NCBI GenBank assembly: GCA_905250885.1
Contig: CAJNOQ010000126.1
Coordinates: 1 to 64,000, forward strand
DNA: 64,000 nt
From: Didymodactylos carnosus
Taxonomy: Eukaryota; Rotifera; Eurotatoria; Philodinida; Philodinidae
Reading direction: 5' to 3'
Every line of letters starts with the position of its first letter. Positions within the stretch are counted from its first letter, which is position 1. Both the position numbers and the translations under genes were made by a program. Shown here one piece after another: positions 30,779 through 42,680 of this stretch. The notes under the pieces are model-generated. The model saw nothing but the letters and a program-made list of their open reading frames with translations, made no database searches and had not been told where the DNA came from.

Positions 30779-33546
30779 TCCCTACTGTGGAAATTCCAAG
30801 AACGAAGACCGAAAACATGCATAATTTCACAGTTTCTAGAGATCAAATGCTGAAAAGTTTTCGAAAACAGTGATGCGGTCGTATCAGAAAGCTATAGCCT
30901 TCTAATGTGAATTTTACAGAATTGTCTCAGAGGTGGCCTTCTATTCGAGGAAAATGAAATATTTCTCTTTGATGATGTGTTAGATAACTATGATTCATTT
31001 ACCACTGTGTTCAGTTTTTATTAGCTTTTTTTTAATACAAAGGTTTATCCTTGTCTAAGTGTAGATTTTAAGAAAAATCATTTTTATTGAGGACCCTAAA
31101 GACATTACCTTAGAAAAACTTACGTCAAAAAGTTGAAACACTCAGGTTAACTGAAAAATCGTTTTCTCTATAAAATTTCATTAAATTAAGTTAGAAAAAT
31201 GGTAGACAGAAATCAATATATACGCTTTGCTATTGGAAACACTGCATCGTATCCTAAACTGTCTCTCAACGTGGGATCTAGACTAGTCCGAAGCGTCGGA
31301 AAGTGAGCCTACACCGTTTCTTACCATGGAATTCCGTTCGAGACAAGAAACGGATCCGACTTTCTACCTGTCTTTTGTTTACTTAGATTAATAAGGTGGC
31401 AGAGTTTAGGTTTATTTTAAGACTTCGCTCATGAAAAACAAACATTTTTATTTCAAGAACATTTGTCTCACTTTTTGGTCAAAATGTTCTCCTATTGAAA
31501 TTTTTGCTTAGCAACCGTGTTGAGAATAGTGTTGAAATGATCCTCTGCTACTCTAAAAGTTCTTCTAAAATTAATTGACTAGAAGACGAAAATAAAACGA
31601 TTCAAGCGGAAAAACAACAATAGTGCACTGATCGAGAGGTTTCCAAGAGCAAAAGTTATGTTATATTATATTATGAGGCTTATGTTGTCTACTATTGTTG
31701 TACATAAGAGAGAGAGAAAAATGTGTTTCAGACATTCTTTTTTATTTGTAGAAAACTGTGCGAATAGAAAGTTTGAAGGAGTAAAAAGTATTGTTTTATG
31801 TGTCAGAGAGAATAATCAAGTACACTCCTTGGCAAATAAAAGCTTTTGTTTCTATGAACTCGAAAAATTTATCAAGAGAAAACATAGTGGAGTATTCGTA
31901 CTCATTCTTCATTTGTTCTGCATTGAACACACAGTCCTCCAATCAATAAAAATGTGTCGTGAAGAGTGTTCATTGGTGACTCAGAATTTCTTTTGACACG
32001 CTCTCTTTCATGATACGTGCTATCCTTTCTTTTGGAACGTACATCATTCAATACTGAATTCAAAACTAATAGTCAGATTATTTCATAGAGAGAGAGAATT
32101 TTATGGATATCTGCGGCCAAAAAGTTTTTGTCGTATGAGTAGATTAATTTTTTTACCTCTTTTATGAAAACACTATTAGTCGTTTCGCTAGTTGTTCAAC
32201 AAAATAGACATCAGTCGCTAATAGCTGCACACAGATTAGAGGTCTTCTCTGCAGTAACGATTCACTTCAGTCTAAATTTTTCAAAAACTTTTATGTCTAA
32301 CCATTGTTTATTTGTGACGATTTGAACCAGCTACTAGGTTTAGATTAAGTCGTTTTATCACCCTCCCTAAAAACAGAAAACAACTAAAATAAGATAGAAA
32401 GGTAGAGATAAAACAATTAGAAAAAAATAGAAAGAAAACAAATAACTCGGTTAAATTGACGAGGAGCATGACTGAAATTTCACTGTAAGAGATAGAGTTT
32501 TTTTGCAAGCGTGATTCGGTAAACAGTGTTTTTAATGATTAGTGGGACAAGCGAGAGCGAAATGGATTTCCATTCTGTTTTCCACGCTGAGAAATGTATA
32601 TCCCACTTTGTTTTCCACTTTTGAGAATTTTCACTTTATCTTCCTTTCATATTTTCTGCCTTAGAAAACTAACCCATCGATCTGGTTGTTGAACACATGT
32701 GAACGAGAGAACCAGTATAATTTCTGTTTAATCCTATAATTTTCATCACAGTACGACATAACTAGTGCCTGAAGATTAACGTCAACTGGATATTAGTCAA
32801 AAAGGATTTGTGACTACTATCTAAACGTATAAAAGTTTTGCACCATTTCTTTTTCTTCAGAATTGTTCAACTTACAGCCATTCTTCTAGTTAGATTTTGT
32901 CTTAGATGAGTCATCTAAAATGTTTGTCGTTAAATTTGTAATTGATCGGGATAGAGAAGTTAATTTCGATCCATTTAACTAAAAGTGGTAAAACGAAACC
33001 CCTACGACGATAAAAAAAATTTCTTTTAGCCGCTATTAGACAAAAATTTCAACTGTTCCCATTTTGTCCACTTTACATTTCATATCAAAGTAGAAAATCC
33101 CACTTTGGCGCTAACAGCAATGTGGAAAGTTCCACTTTGAAAAAAATTCCTGTTAAAAACACTACTGGCGAAAGTCAAATTAATTTTCAGTTTCAAAATT
33201 TGCTTTTCCACATTAAGGTGAAATAGTATTCCATTTTGGCTCTGGAAATTCCTTTTGTTGTTTCCTTCTTTTCCGACCCATAGACGAGCTGTCACAATGT
33301 ATAAACGTTATTTTTAACTTTTTTGTTTCTGCTCGACATATGTCAGATATGTTTTCTTTCACAAGAAATCAAATTAAGGACCCTTTTTTCAATCCTGCTT
33401 TTGTTCTAAATGTCATTCTGCATTTCGAATGAAAATCTTACTTTAAAAAATTTTTTCCATTATACAGACTAATTCGCATGAGGAAATTTGAGAAGATTGA
33501 AAAAGCAGAAAGAAAACTTTTATCATATTTTACCTTTTTGTTCTAG
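30779..33546. other. Gene-free intergenic region upstream of ERO1
   Basis: AT-rich. A 112-codon frame at 31658-31996 has no domain, no splice context and no homology I recognise, and I do not call it. A TTCTAG acceptor ends exactly at 33546, before the ERO1 ATG. Confidence 0.35.
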
Positions 33547-34944
33547 ATGAATGATAAATTTCGTACTACGACTATGATTGTGTATGTTTTTCTATTTATT
33601 TTTTCCCATGTTTCATGTAATAATGATCTTAGTATACTCACGCAAACAACTTTATCAACAACGTCAGTAACATGTAATCAAGAGAATAAAAATCGTAGTG
33701 GTTTAATTGATGACTGTAATTGTCGATTTGATGATATAAACGATATAAATAATAAAAAACTCTATCCTATATTAAAAATATTGGTAAAAAAAAATTATTT
33801 TCGTTTTTATCCAATAAATTTAAAGAAACAATGTCAGTTTTGGATAGATGATAGTAAATGTGTATTAAAAGATTGTGCTGTTAAATCATGTCCCGTTGAT
33901 CAATTACCCGAAACATTGCGACATAATAAAAATCATCATGAATATGTAAAACATCGGCAAGAATCAACAACAAGTGAATGTAGTAGTAATAACAACGATA
34001 AAAATTCATCATTAGGCGAATTGAATAAAAATTTAAGTGACGAACATAAACAAACAATTGAAAAATGGATACAATTTGATGATAGTTTATTGGATAATTT
34101 TTGTGATATTGATGATGAAACATCAGCAGATGTAGAATATATTGATTTATTATTAAATAAAGAACGTTATACTGGCTATAGTGGTCAATCAACAAAACGT
34201 ATTTGGACAGCTATTTATAATGAAAATTGTTTTTTTATGTCTGGTTCTAAAGTTTATTATAATTTAAGACAAAAACGACAAAATATTAAAGATTTATGTT
34301 TAGAAGGACGTATATTTTATCGTTTAATATCCGGTTTACATTCAAGTATAAGCATTCATTTATGTTCAAATTATTTTTTTCCCGGTTATTTAGGATTGAG
34401 TGATCATTGGGGACCGAATACACAAGAATTTTCTCGACGATTTGATCCAAAACAAACCGAGGATGAGGGTCCATTATGGTTAAAAAATTTATATTTTATT
34501 TATTTAATTGAATTACGTGCATTAGATAAAGCTATTCCATATTTGGAACAAGTTGCCTATTTTACAGGAAATGAAACAGATGATGAAGATACTAAAAATT
34601 TATTAAAAAATCAATTATTCAATGAAATACGAAAATTTGCAAATCATTTTAATGAAACACATTTATTTAAAGATAATGAACAATTGAGATATGAATTTAA
34701 AGAACATTTTCGTAATATAAGTCGAATTATGGATTGTGTAGGATGTGATAAATGTAAAATTTGGGGTAAATTACAGATACAAGCATTAGGTACTGCATTA
34801 AAAATTTTATTTAATCGAAAAGAAATTCATGCATTTCAATTACAACGATCAGAAATTGTTTCATTAATAAATGGTTTTGCACAATTATCCTATTCAATTG
34901 ATCAACTGGAAAAAACATTTAAACCATTTATAAATATATCATAA
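33547..34944 (+). CDS. ERO1: ERO1 endoplasmic reticulum oxidoreductase
   Basis: FAD-dependent thiol oxidase that re-oxidises protein disulfide isomerase in the ER lumen, passing electrons to O2. Single exon, 465 aa. A hydrophobic signal peptide covers about residues 8-24. Conserved parts: CNCRF (57-61), YFRFYPINLKKQCQFW, the shuttle pair CAVKSC (Cys110/Cys115), GYSGQ...IW (FAD pocket), RLISGLHSSISIHL (260-272), RFDP, LKNLYFIYLIELRAL, and the active-site CVGCDKC (Cys397/400/403). The 125-200 linker is longer and Asn/Ser-rich compared with vertebrates. Lack of introns contrasts with most genes here and could mean an old retrocopy or intron loss; the gene looks intact. The start directly follows a TTCTAG. 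Confidence 0.95.
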   Translation: MNDKFRTTTMIVYVFLFIFSHVSCNNDLSILTQTTLSTTSVTCNQENKNRSGLIDDCNCRFDDINDINNKKLYPILKILVKKNYFRFYPINLKKQCQFWIDDSKCVLKDCAVKSCPVDQLPETLRHNKNHHEYVKHRQESTTSECSSNNNDKNSSLGELNKNLSDEHKQTIEKWIQFDDSLLDNFCDIDDETSADVEYIDLLLNKERYTGYSGQSTKRIWTAIYNENCFFMSGSKVYYNLRQKRQNIKDLCLEGRIFYRLISGLHSSISIHLCSNYFFPGYLGLSDHWGPNTQEFSRRFDPKQTEDEGPLWLKNLYFIYLIELRALDKAIPYLEQVAYFTGNETDDEDTKNLLKNQLFNEIRKFANHFNETHLFKDNEQLRYEFKEHFRNISRIMDCVGCDKCKIWGKLQIQALGTALKILFNRKEIHAFQLQRSEIVSLINGFAQLSYSIDQLEKTFKPFINIS

Positions 34945-34986
34945 CATTGATGGCGATGTTGTATGTCAAGAATTCAAAGATGGGTG

Positions 34987-35343
34987 ACTCAGCTTTTCAA
35001 ATCCTCCGCAATTTCTTGGTACAACTTCATAACAACTGCTGCAGTTTTAGACGTAGTCGAGTCGATATTATTCAAATACGCAGTCTCACTCCGATAAAGT
35101 TTAACTCCAATTCCTGCTGCTTTTTTTATCTTTCCTGCTTGATCTGAACGTATCGCTTCATCTAACTCAACTTTTCAAATCCCCTCCGCAATTTCTTGGT
35201 ACAACTTTATAACAACTGCTGTAGTTTTAGATGTAGTCGAGTCGATACTGTTCAACTACGCAGTCTCACTCCGATAAAGTTTAACTCCAATTCCTGCTGC
35301 TTTTTTTGGCTCTTCTGCTTGATCTGAACGTATCGCTTCATCA
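34987..35343. repeat. Two-copy tandem duplication, unit ~178 bp
   Basis: 34987-35164 and 35165-35343 are head-to-tail copies, about 93% alike by eye, 43 bp after the ERO1 stop. On the minus strand copy 1 is open throughout (DEAIRSDQAGKIKKAAGIG, then KTAAVVMKLYQEIAEDLK plus stop). Copy 2 encodes the same peptide with interruptions. It may be a duplicated exon of an unknown gene. The spacing faintly recalls an MIT-type helix bundle, but that is weak. Confidence 0.7.
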
Positions 35344-36330
35344 ACAAAAAAAAAGTCCACCGTACAGTCTTTATCTAAAAAAAGTTCACATTTAATCAAC
35401 ACCTAATCTATCTGATCCTATACTATCGATTGAAGTAAAGATAAAGAAGAAAATAGTTGACTCGTTTTATCATATAAAACAAACATGTTTTAGTGAAATT
35501 TTTTTCACTTTTCTTCAAACAATATCCTTGGATCTGAAGGATAAACACAGATTAAATGGAACTTTGATTAGATAACTTCAAATAAAATTTTTTATTTATT
35601 TTCTTTTTTTAGTCGTCCAGGCCTAGTCAGACACTGTGTTAATATAGCTATTTTGTTTTTGTTTTTTTTATTCAGATAAAAAAATGGAATACATATTTTA
35701 TTTTTATGTGATTTAATTCTTTTAGAAATATATGTAGCAAAGCAAAGGATTAATTTTAATCCTTAGCTCATATCCTATGAAAATAGGATGAATTAAGATT
35801 TAAGATTCAAAATATTTTTAAATTTTGACAATCACATAAGAGAAAAGAGTTTACTTGTTATTTTTAGTCTATTTTACATTTTTTTTTGTTTTTCGTTTCA
35901 AAATACTGTTGTGCATTCTGTTGACTATTTAAATTCTTCTTCTTGTTATTGTAAGCTATGCTCAATGTTATTTTTTTTTTCGACTGGATTTCATTCCGTT
36001 TTTCTGTTGAAAACTGTGTATTTGTGTCTGTTTTGTTTTGTTATATGTCTACCTGTTGTACTGCTATTGGAAAAATTAAGAGAAAAAACCCACGAATTCA
36101 TATATATATATATATATATTTTGACAATAAAGAGAATGAAAATAAATTATTCAATCGAATGCATTCATCACACGAGAAGTTGCCATTTTTACTAATATAT
36201 CTTATCTCAGGAAAACTCAAAATACAGATCATTTTGAATTTGAGTTATCAAACATCTAACATGAAAATTTTAGAATATAAAATATAATATTATTTTTTGA
36301 GATTCTCTATTCATTATATCTTCTAGATAA
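35344..36330. other. Intergenic stretch before TAB1-like gene
   Basis: AT-rich, with long T runs and an (AT)n run at about 36100-36119. Short frames at 35911-36287 show no domain and stop before the TAB1-like start. A TTCTAG acceptor (AG at 36325-36326) lies four bases before the ATG at 36331. Confidence 0.35.
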
Positions 36331-39300
36331 ATGGCTTCTAATATGAATAAGGTAATGGAGCGTTTTACGCCATGTCCATTTACATGTGTATCAACAAAAT
36401 CAAAAACGGATGATGATAAACGTCGTCAGTTACCACGTGTATGTCGTTATCGATCAAAAGATCGTCAGATTGGTCTGTATTTTATTGTTGATCCAATTGA
36501 TTCGATCATGGTCGCTTCTGATATTAGTGCAAATTTATTATTTCAACATCTAATAAATATTGATTTTACAGATGAGCAACACCTACAAATTCGAATGGAA
36601 ATTTATTTTCAAAATATGTTTTTTGATTTGGATCATCGTCTATTACAAATGACATTTGATCGTACGGAAGAAAAAATAGCTAAAAATTTGCCATTTAACT
36701 CAGGTGCTGCAGAAAAAATTCTTCCATCAATTGAAGAAGCTGATTCGGGTTGTTTTGCATTTGCGGCTGTCACAACAAAAACACATATTTATATTGCCTA
36801 TGTTGGTGAGTTTAGCTCTTTATTTTTAGAAACATCTCCGAAGAAATATTGTTGTTTTAGGTACAATTCGCGCTATTCTTATTTATTATGATGAAAACGG
36901 AGATTTAGTAGCATCCGATAATCGTCCACAATTTTATCGAGATGGTTCACTACATACAATTTTAAATGATGATGAACGTTTGAGATTGAAAAAACTGGAT
37001 GTTGATGAAACATTTGCTCAAAAAAATTCAAAATATACACGATGTGTGGGGTAAGAATGTGAAATATAAAAGTAGAATATCATATTTAATTAGCTTAATA
37101 TATTTTAGAAAATTGTGTGAAAAATTACTTTCGTCAACAGTCACGGCCAATGATTTAACCGAGTGTAAATGTAATCCGCTAAGTTGCGAGCCAGCCTATT
37201 GTGAAATTCCATTTAATTCAAAAGATTACGCACTTGTAATACTGACAGACAATATTTATCAAATGTATTTGAAAACAGGTAGAGATTTATAGTTGATTGT
37301 TTCATATAGTTAATTACACTACACTTTTTCCCACTACAGTAGTCACTTTGTAAAGGACTTGTATTGATCACCGGTAATGACTGAAATTAACCCTTTTACT
37401 GTTACCCGATGCATTTCTATGGCTTTATATGGACCGATATCATAAATAAGTTGCTCACTTAAAAAAAAAACGAATAAAAACTAGAATGCAATTGCGCTGC
37501 GCACAAGTTGTGATATCGACAGACTCTGTCTCTGACGGAACCTACTGCTCCAAGCAGATTCTACCAATAGGCTGTGTGCATTGCATTTTTGTTTTGATTT
37601 ACTCAATATATATATATATTTATATATATTGAGTAAATCAAATCAATACAGATATATTTATTTAACATTTCGTCTCAAGAATAAATGGCGCCTGACAATC
37701 AACTCTTATAAATGTACGAAAAGTTTCTAAGTCCAAAAAACATTTTAGTTCTACTTGTGTAGCTTATGGCGCCGAATCTGGACTTGTGTTTGAAAAAAGA
37801 ACGTGCATTGATCAATCTCCCATGTCTGGAGATTATCCTTCCGTTTTCAGAACTTTTCTACGTAGCGTAGTTCGCTAGATCACGTCGTGCACATTTTGTA
37901 AAAAAATGACTAAACAAAAAAAAAAAATCCCAGCAAAAACACATAAAAAAACTTTCTCATTAGACATGTGGAGAGATATCAAAGAGTAGACAAAATGACA
38001 ATTTATTAATTTCCAGTGGATTATTATATCATGAATACAAAAGAAGCAAAATGACAGATTATTAGCATTGATATATCGACTAGAAACACTTTACAGTGGC
38101 GGCACAGTGGTTACAGTGGCTCGGAATTGAGAGTCTACCCCTACATTATCACATTGATGTTGTTCTCATTTCAGAACAAAAAAACTTACTAAAAAAAATT
38201 TATGATTTTTAGCAGTGTTTAGAGTATCATCTCTAAACCGTAAAAACAGGAATTTTCAAACAGGACAAAATTGAGCATACATTTTCAAAATCTAACGATT
38301 TTCGACTCATTGTGTGTATGTTTATATTTTTTCTTTCCTCTCAATAGTTGATTTCACATCTTGGATCTCATGTGTGTGTCTTAGAACTCCCTTCCTACAT
38401 ATTTTTTGCGATAAACATTGTTTATTCACAAATGCCATGAATATTCTAATAATCTTCGAATAAAAGCGATGAAAAAATTTGAAAGACGATTCTTAACATC
38501 AAATAGAATCGGACATGACGATTTTCAAGAACTTCTGTGCAAAAAATCATCCAGAAGTACAAAACAACAAAGTATGTTGGAAATTTGAATGGTCGTGCGA
38601 GAAAAGGTAAAACAACAATTCGGGTGGATCGCCTCTTTGAACGCAAACTAAGATGTGACCGAAAGGCAGAGCTTGAACAACATATGGATGTGATACATAA
38701 GAGATGATACTCTAAAAACCGCCAAATTAGTAGCTTTTTTTGTTCTGAAATGAGAACAACATCAATGTCTTCATGTAGGGGTAGACACTCAATTTTGGCC
38801 GCCACTATATTTTCGTTCTGGGTCACTTTTAAATACCTCAACTACGTGTAATGAATATGTAGTAGATATGTAATGGAGTAACGTGGAAAATTCTTAGTAG
38901 TATAATATAGCGTTGTTTTTTTCCTCCATGGATTCAACGCGCTCTATCTTTTGGTTTTATCAGATTCTAATTTGACGATGGTAGTGATTGATAATGGCAT
39001 ATTTCATAAATACTCGTTGCAAGATTTCTGTGCATTTAGAAAACACTATTTGTGTTATACTGATACGCTGGAAACATTAATAGGTTTATTTCATTCTAGG
39101 TATATGCGAAGATGATATTCCAAAAGATATTATTCGACTTATGACCGAAAAGAAAAATTCAATGAATTCGGCTGAAATCATTTTATCTGAATTGGAAACA
39201 AAATATTATCGACAAATGTCTGATGATACTGTTGATTCTGATCATGAACTACAACAACCTCATTTTGATTATCAACATATGGGCATGTTAATACATTATT

Positions 39301-39665
39301 TTTATCATCCCGAAGCATCAAGTGCTGTTGGTAATTCTACTACAACAACAAATATACCAAAGTCTATTCAATTACGTCCAGATGATGGTGAAATAACTTT
39401 TTCGGAAATAAATAAGTTTATAGCTACACATGATGAATTACAAAAACAACGTATACAAAAAACAGATTTACAACGTTCAAATAGTAAACATGAATATGAA
39501 GTACATTTACAAAATGGAACAATTGAATCGTATGTTAACTTTGATAAATATGAAAAATTATTAAGTGATAATCCTGATTTAAATCAAACTATTAAAACAA
39601 TTACAGCTTTATTAGAACATGAAGGACCAGAAACATTGTTGTATGAATTTGAAAAATTAATTTAA
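36331..39665 (+). CDS. TAB1: TAB1-like PP2C-fold pseudophosphatase (TAK1-binding protein)
   Basis: TAB1 is a catalytically dead PP2C relative that binds and activates the kinase TAK1 in TGF-beta/innate signalling. Exons: 36331-36805, 36861-37050, 37109-37278, 39100-39665; 466 aa (human about 504). The order of conserved blocks matches TAB1: IGLYFIVDPIDS where PP2C enzymes have the DGHGG metal motif, ADSGCFAFAAVTTKTHIYIA followed by YVGTIRAIL, and DYALVILTDNIYQM. The C-terminus has NGTIESYVNFDKYEKLL, resembling the human TAK1-binding motif PYVDFAEFYRLW. Metal-binding Asp residues of active PP2C are missing, as expected for TAB1. Intron 3 is 1821 nt and carries a Tc1-like element. Homology is moderate, so a lineage-specific PP2C-like protein is the alternative. 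Confidence 0.72.
37593..37642. repeat. 22-bp inverted repeat in TAB1 intron 3
   Basis: TTTGATTTACTCAATATATATA (37593-37614) and its exact reverse complement (37621-37642) form a perfect AT-rich hairpin, probably the centre of a small foldback element. Confidence 0.65.
38094..38808 (+). mobile_element. Tc1/mariner-like transposon remnant in TAB1 intron
   Basis: The ends are inverted copies: AGTGGCGGC, then AATTGAG, GTCTACCCCTACAT and CATTGATGTTGTTCTCATTT on the left (38094-38190), recurring in reverse complement at 38737-38807. Further inverted identity (GAGTATCATCTC) lies at about 38220 and 38700. The plus strand at about 38547-38707 encodes a Tc1-type helix-turn-helix piece: IQKYKTTKYVGNLNGRARKG, then KTTIRVDRLFERKL. 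TA lies at both borders. Most of the transposase, including the catalytic DDE part, is gone. Confidence 0.75.
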
Positions 39666-40386
39666 AAATTATAGATGCTCATGTATCTTTATCTACTACT
39701 CATTTATCCTCGTACGATGTTTTCATTGTCATACAAGAAACTACAGTTGAAACTTGCATGAAAAGTTATTTTTTTAATTCAGTTTTAGAGCATGTTTTGA
39801 AAAGTTATCCAAGAGAGCTTTTTTATATTGTATTTTTATACGTGATATAGAAGAGATTTCTCTTCATTTTCTTAAATATACTTAAATATATATATATTCA
39901 TCTGGTAAATATACCGAGTATACTGTTTTAGATAAGATGAATCTTAATAAGACTTGGTTTTCATTTAGCAATGTCAAGACTCTGTTTACAAACCAGTAGT
40001 TCTCTTTCTGTGGCTTAATTATTCGTTACTTTTAGTTTGTATACAAATTTATGCCATCCTTAGTGGATGCAAAACAATTTGGAACGTTTCTTCATCTCGT
40101 AGATAATTTTCTGTAACTCAGACGCATCGTCTGCTTCTAATATGCGTATTCATTTAAAACAGACATAACCACAATTGATCCTGTAACAATTTTACATTGA
40201 AGTAATTCATTACTGCAGGCAAACAGACAGAATTTTGAATATTAATTATGGGGGGCGATGACCTGATCTCGTGGATTTTAGAAACGATTGAGAATAATAT
40301 CACAGATATAAGTAATCGTTAGAAAAACTCTTTTTAGGAGTTTATCCTACACATCTTTTTCTTTTGTATATTCGATTTCAACTAAA
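39666..40386. other. TAB1 3' flank
   Basis: AT-rich DNA with an (AT)n-like run near 39885. No gene seen. Confidence 0.35.
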
Positions 40387-40990
40387 CCTACAGAGAGTAA
40401 AGTCCATCGTGTGAGTCAGATCATCACTAAAATTGGCTTCTGTTAAATAACGTATATTGTTATTTCGCGAATGATGTGAAACAACTAAACGAAAGACAAT
40501 ATGACTCAACTGGGAACTTTCATTACGTAACAGCTCCAGTAATCGCTCTAGATGCTCAATGAGAGCATCAATACATACTTAAGACCACAATACATAAATC
40601 TGGTGATTGCTGTTAACAGCAAAGTCCTGTGCTAAGCTTTCTGGTAGGCGGTTCATGTTCAAAGCTCGAGTGACTGGGCTCAAAGGTATGATGTCTACTC
40701 TGCAACAAGACCCAAATTCAAAAATCAGTCTTGGTCATTTTGTACAGTTTTGTTGAGACTTTCAAACAAAAAAGCAACTGGTTAGTGCACATTACAAAAG
40801 TGCACTAGCTTACTGATCGACGGTCGTACCAAAATGGATGTAGTGAGAAAATTCAGTGTGTCCACTAGTGCATTTTCGATTTTGTAGGAAAATGCTTAGA
40901 AGTATCTAATGCGAAGTCGAACAGTATTTGGTCGCATCTTATTTGACACAGAAGAGTCTGCTCTGCAAATCTACATATAGAAAAAAGGAA
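40387..40990 (-). pseudogene. Broken or partial minus-strand coding segment, unknown protein
   Basis: After an acceptor-like TTGTTGCAG (near 40700), the minus strand reads through about 100 codons: SPVTRALNMNRLPESLAQDF, then HIVFRLVVSHHSRNNN, then EANFSDDLTHTMDFTL. There is one in-frame stop (TAA) midway, directly before a GTATGT. A further exon-like segment (FAEQTLLCQIRCDQILFDFA) follows CTATATGTAG near 40974. Codon use and length suggest former coding sequence. I do not recognise the protein; it may be a decayed host gene or part of a repeat. Confidence 0.4.
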
Positions 40991-42147
40991 AGAGTGAAAC
41001 ATAGGATGAGATCGAGAGTAGTCCTGATTACGCCTGCTTGTTGAGTCTTTACAAAACTTTAGTAAAAGTATACAAATCACCGGTAGACTATACACGTAAA
41101 AACGGATTATTACACTTCAACCATTAAATGAACTCTTAATATATGGCGTTTTTATTAATAAAATTTAATTAATTTTGTGTTACAGACTGCCAGAGATGAA
41201 AGGTTAGAGTCCCCTCCTACAAAAAAACAATTATTTTCAACAAAACTCGATTTATATGATCACCATCATGTACCCTAAAGTATGTACTTTTAGAATTTGC
41301 ATTGCCTTATAATCTACCGGTGTTTGTTGTTATTTTTACTCAAGTTTTGTAGACTGATTTCGAAAAAGTTGAATTTCTTGGTAAAGAAAAAGAATTTTCA
41401 AAAAAGGATACAACTTTTTCCTCATAAGTATCGCGATCAGAATGAAGTAAAAGAAAGAATTTTATATCCAAAACCCTAGGACTATATAGGTTTGCAAAAT
41501 TGACTGGCAGTCCCTTTACCATTCTACACGTGTTTTGCAGATTCTAAGTTCATTTTAGCTCCTAAAAATCCTAAAATTAGCTTTCTAGACTCAGTTTTCA
41601 ATGGAAAATAACAAAACATAGTTTTGGAATTTTAAAGGACGACCAAACATGAAAATTTTGCGTATTATTCAAAAATTTCTCATTTTGTACATTTTAAAAA
41701 AATCAATATTTTAAAATTTTTTAACCAAAAAATGTCTGTTGACAATCTGAAACTTACTTAACTGTTTTATCTCGTTGAATTGACCTATATTCCTTATGTT
41801 ACCATCAATAATAATGGGGACTGATTCTCTCTTTTGGTGGATACAAGTAAATGAATTTCTTTCTGTCAAAAATAGCTTATAACAAGTCTGAAATCAAGTT
41901 TTTTCCAGATAACTCGATGAGCGCTATCCAACCATGCCAAAAAACATACTATCTTTTTGAATTGTTAGCACCTTAAATTTTTAGCTATTTTTATGAAGTT
42001 GTTAAAACATTCTTGACCCCGATCCCAGCTCCGTCGGTCACATAACTACGAAAAGGCAGGATTCATACGTATCAACATGATATATACGAATAAGAGAAAG
42101 TGTATTGACTAGTTTATAAAACATCAATATTTGATGTTCTAGGTAGC

Positions 42148-42177
42148 AAGGATCATTTGCTTGGAGTAAAAGTATTC
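42148..42177 (+). repeat. Stray 30-bp copy of SLC17 exon 3
   Basis: AAGGATCATTTGCTTGGAGT and the next ten bases match 43980-44009, the exon encoding EGPFAWSKNIQ, at 28 of 30 positions. The flanks differ. It is either a short template-switch copy or what is left of a duplicated transporter gene. Confidence 0.7.
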
Positions 42178-42186
42178 TAAAGTCTT

Positions 42187-42680
42187 GCAGGTTAACCTAA
42201 ACCTACCCTAACCTAACCTAAAGGTTAGGTCAAGTTTAGGTTGCTGAAGTTGTAGGTTAGATTAGGACTAAGTTACGAAGATCGTGGATTAGGATAGATT
42301 TAGGTTATGGGAAGTTTTTAGGGGAAAATGGAGTATTAATTTTTCATGCCTGAGTACACTAGCAATTCCACTACTGGCATGCCAACTAGTAGTCCAACAA
42401 GCGAAAGGATTTTCAGTGGAAGCGAAGAGTTCTAGAAAAAAGAAGGCAAAATTTGAACAGTGATGTAGTTAATGATATGTTATTTTTATGAAATTTTAGA
42501 AAAATGTATTTCTATTGTTAAAGAGAAATAAATAAACAAGTATTTGAACAAGTGAAAAATATGTAAACAGTTAAAGTTATAAAAACTTTATAGGACAAAA
42601 AATTTCTAGGGTAGGTTAGGTTAAGTTTAGGTTGGATGAACTTTAATAGGTTAGGGTATAGGTTACAATAAACTCTTAAC
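42187..42680. repeat. Two clusters of TTAGGT/ACCTAA words
   Basis: 42190-42310 and 42605-42680 are dense in AACCTA/TAGGTT words in both orientations (CCTAACCTAACCTAAAGGTT, GGTAGGTTAGGTTAAG). They are degenerate and short. This is simple-sequence DNA or a relic of telomere-like repeats; it is not a telomere. Confidence 0.55.

Noticed and set aside
31658-31996. 112-codon plus-strand frame
   Set aside because: No recognisable family, no flanking exons, random-looking composition.
33881-34195. 104-codon frame antisense to ERO1
   Set aside because: Shadow of the real ERO1 coding sequence.
35911-36287. Two overlapping ~100-codon frames upstream of TAB1
   Set aside because: Hydrophobic, T-rich translation across an (AT)n run with no family match.
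42187-42310. Interstitial telomere or chromosome end
   Set aside because: Repeats are short, mixed in orientation and degenerate, with an intact gene on each side.
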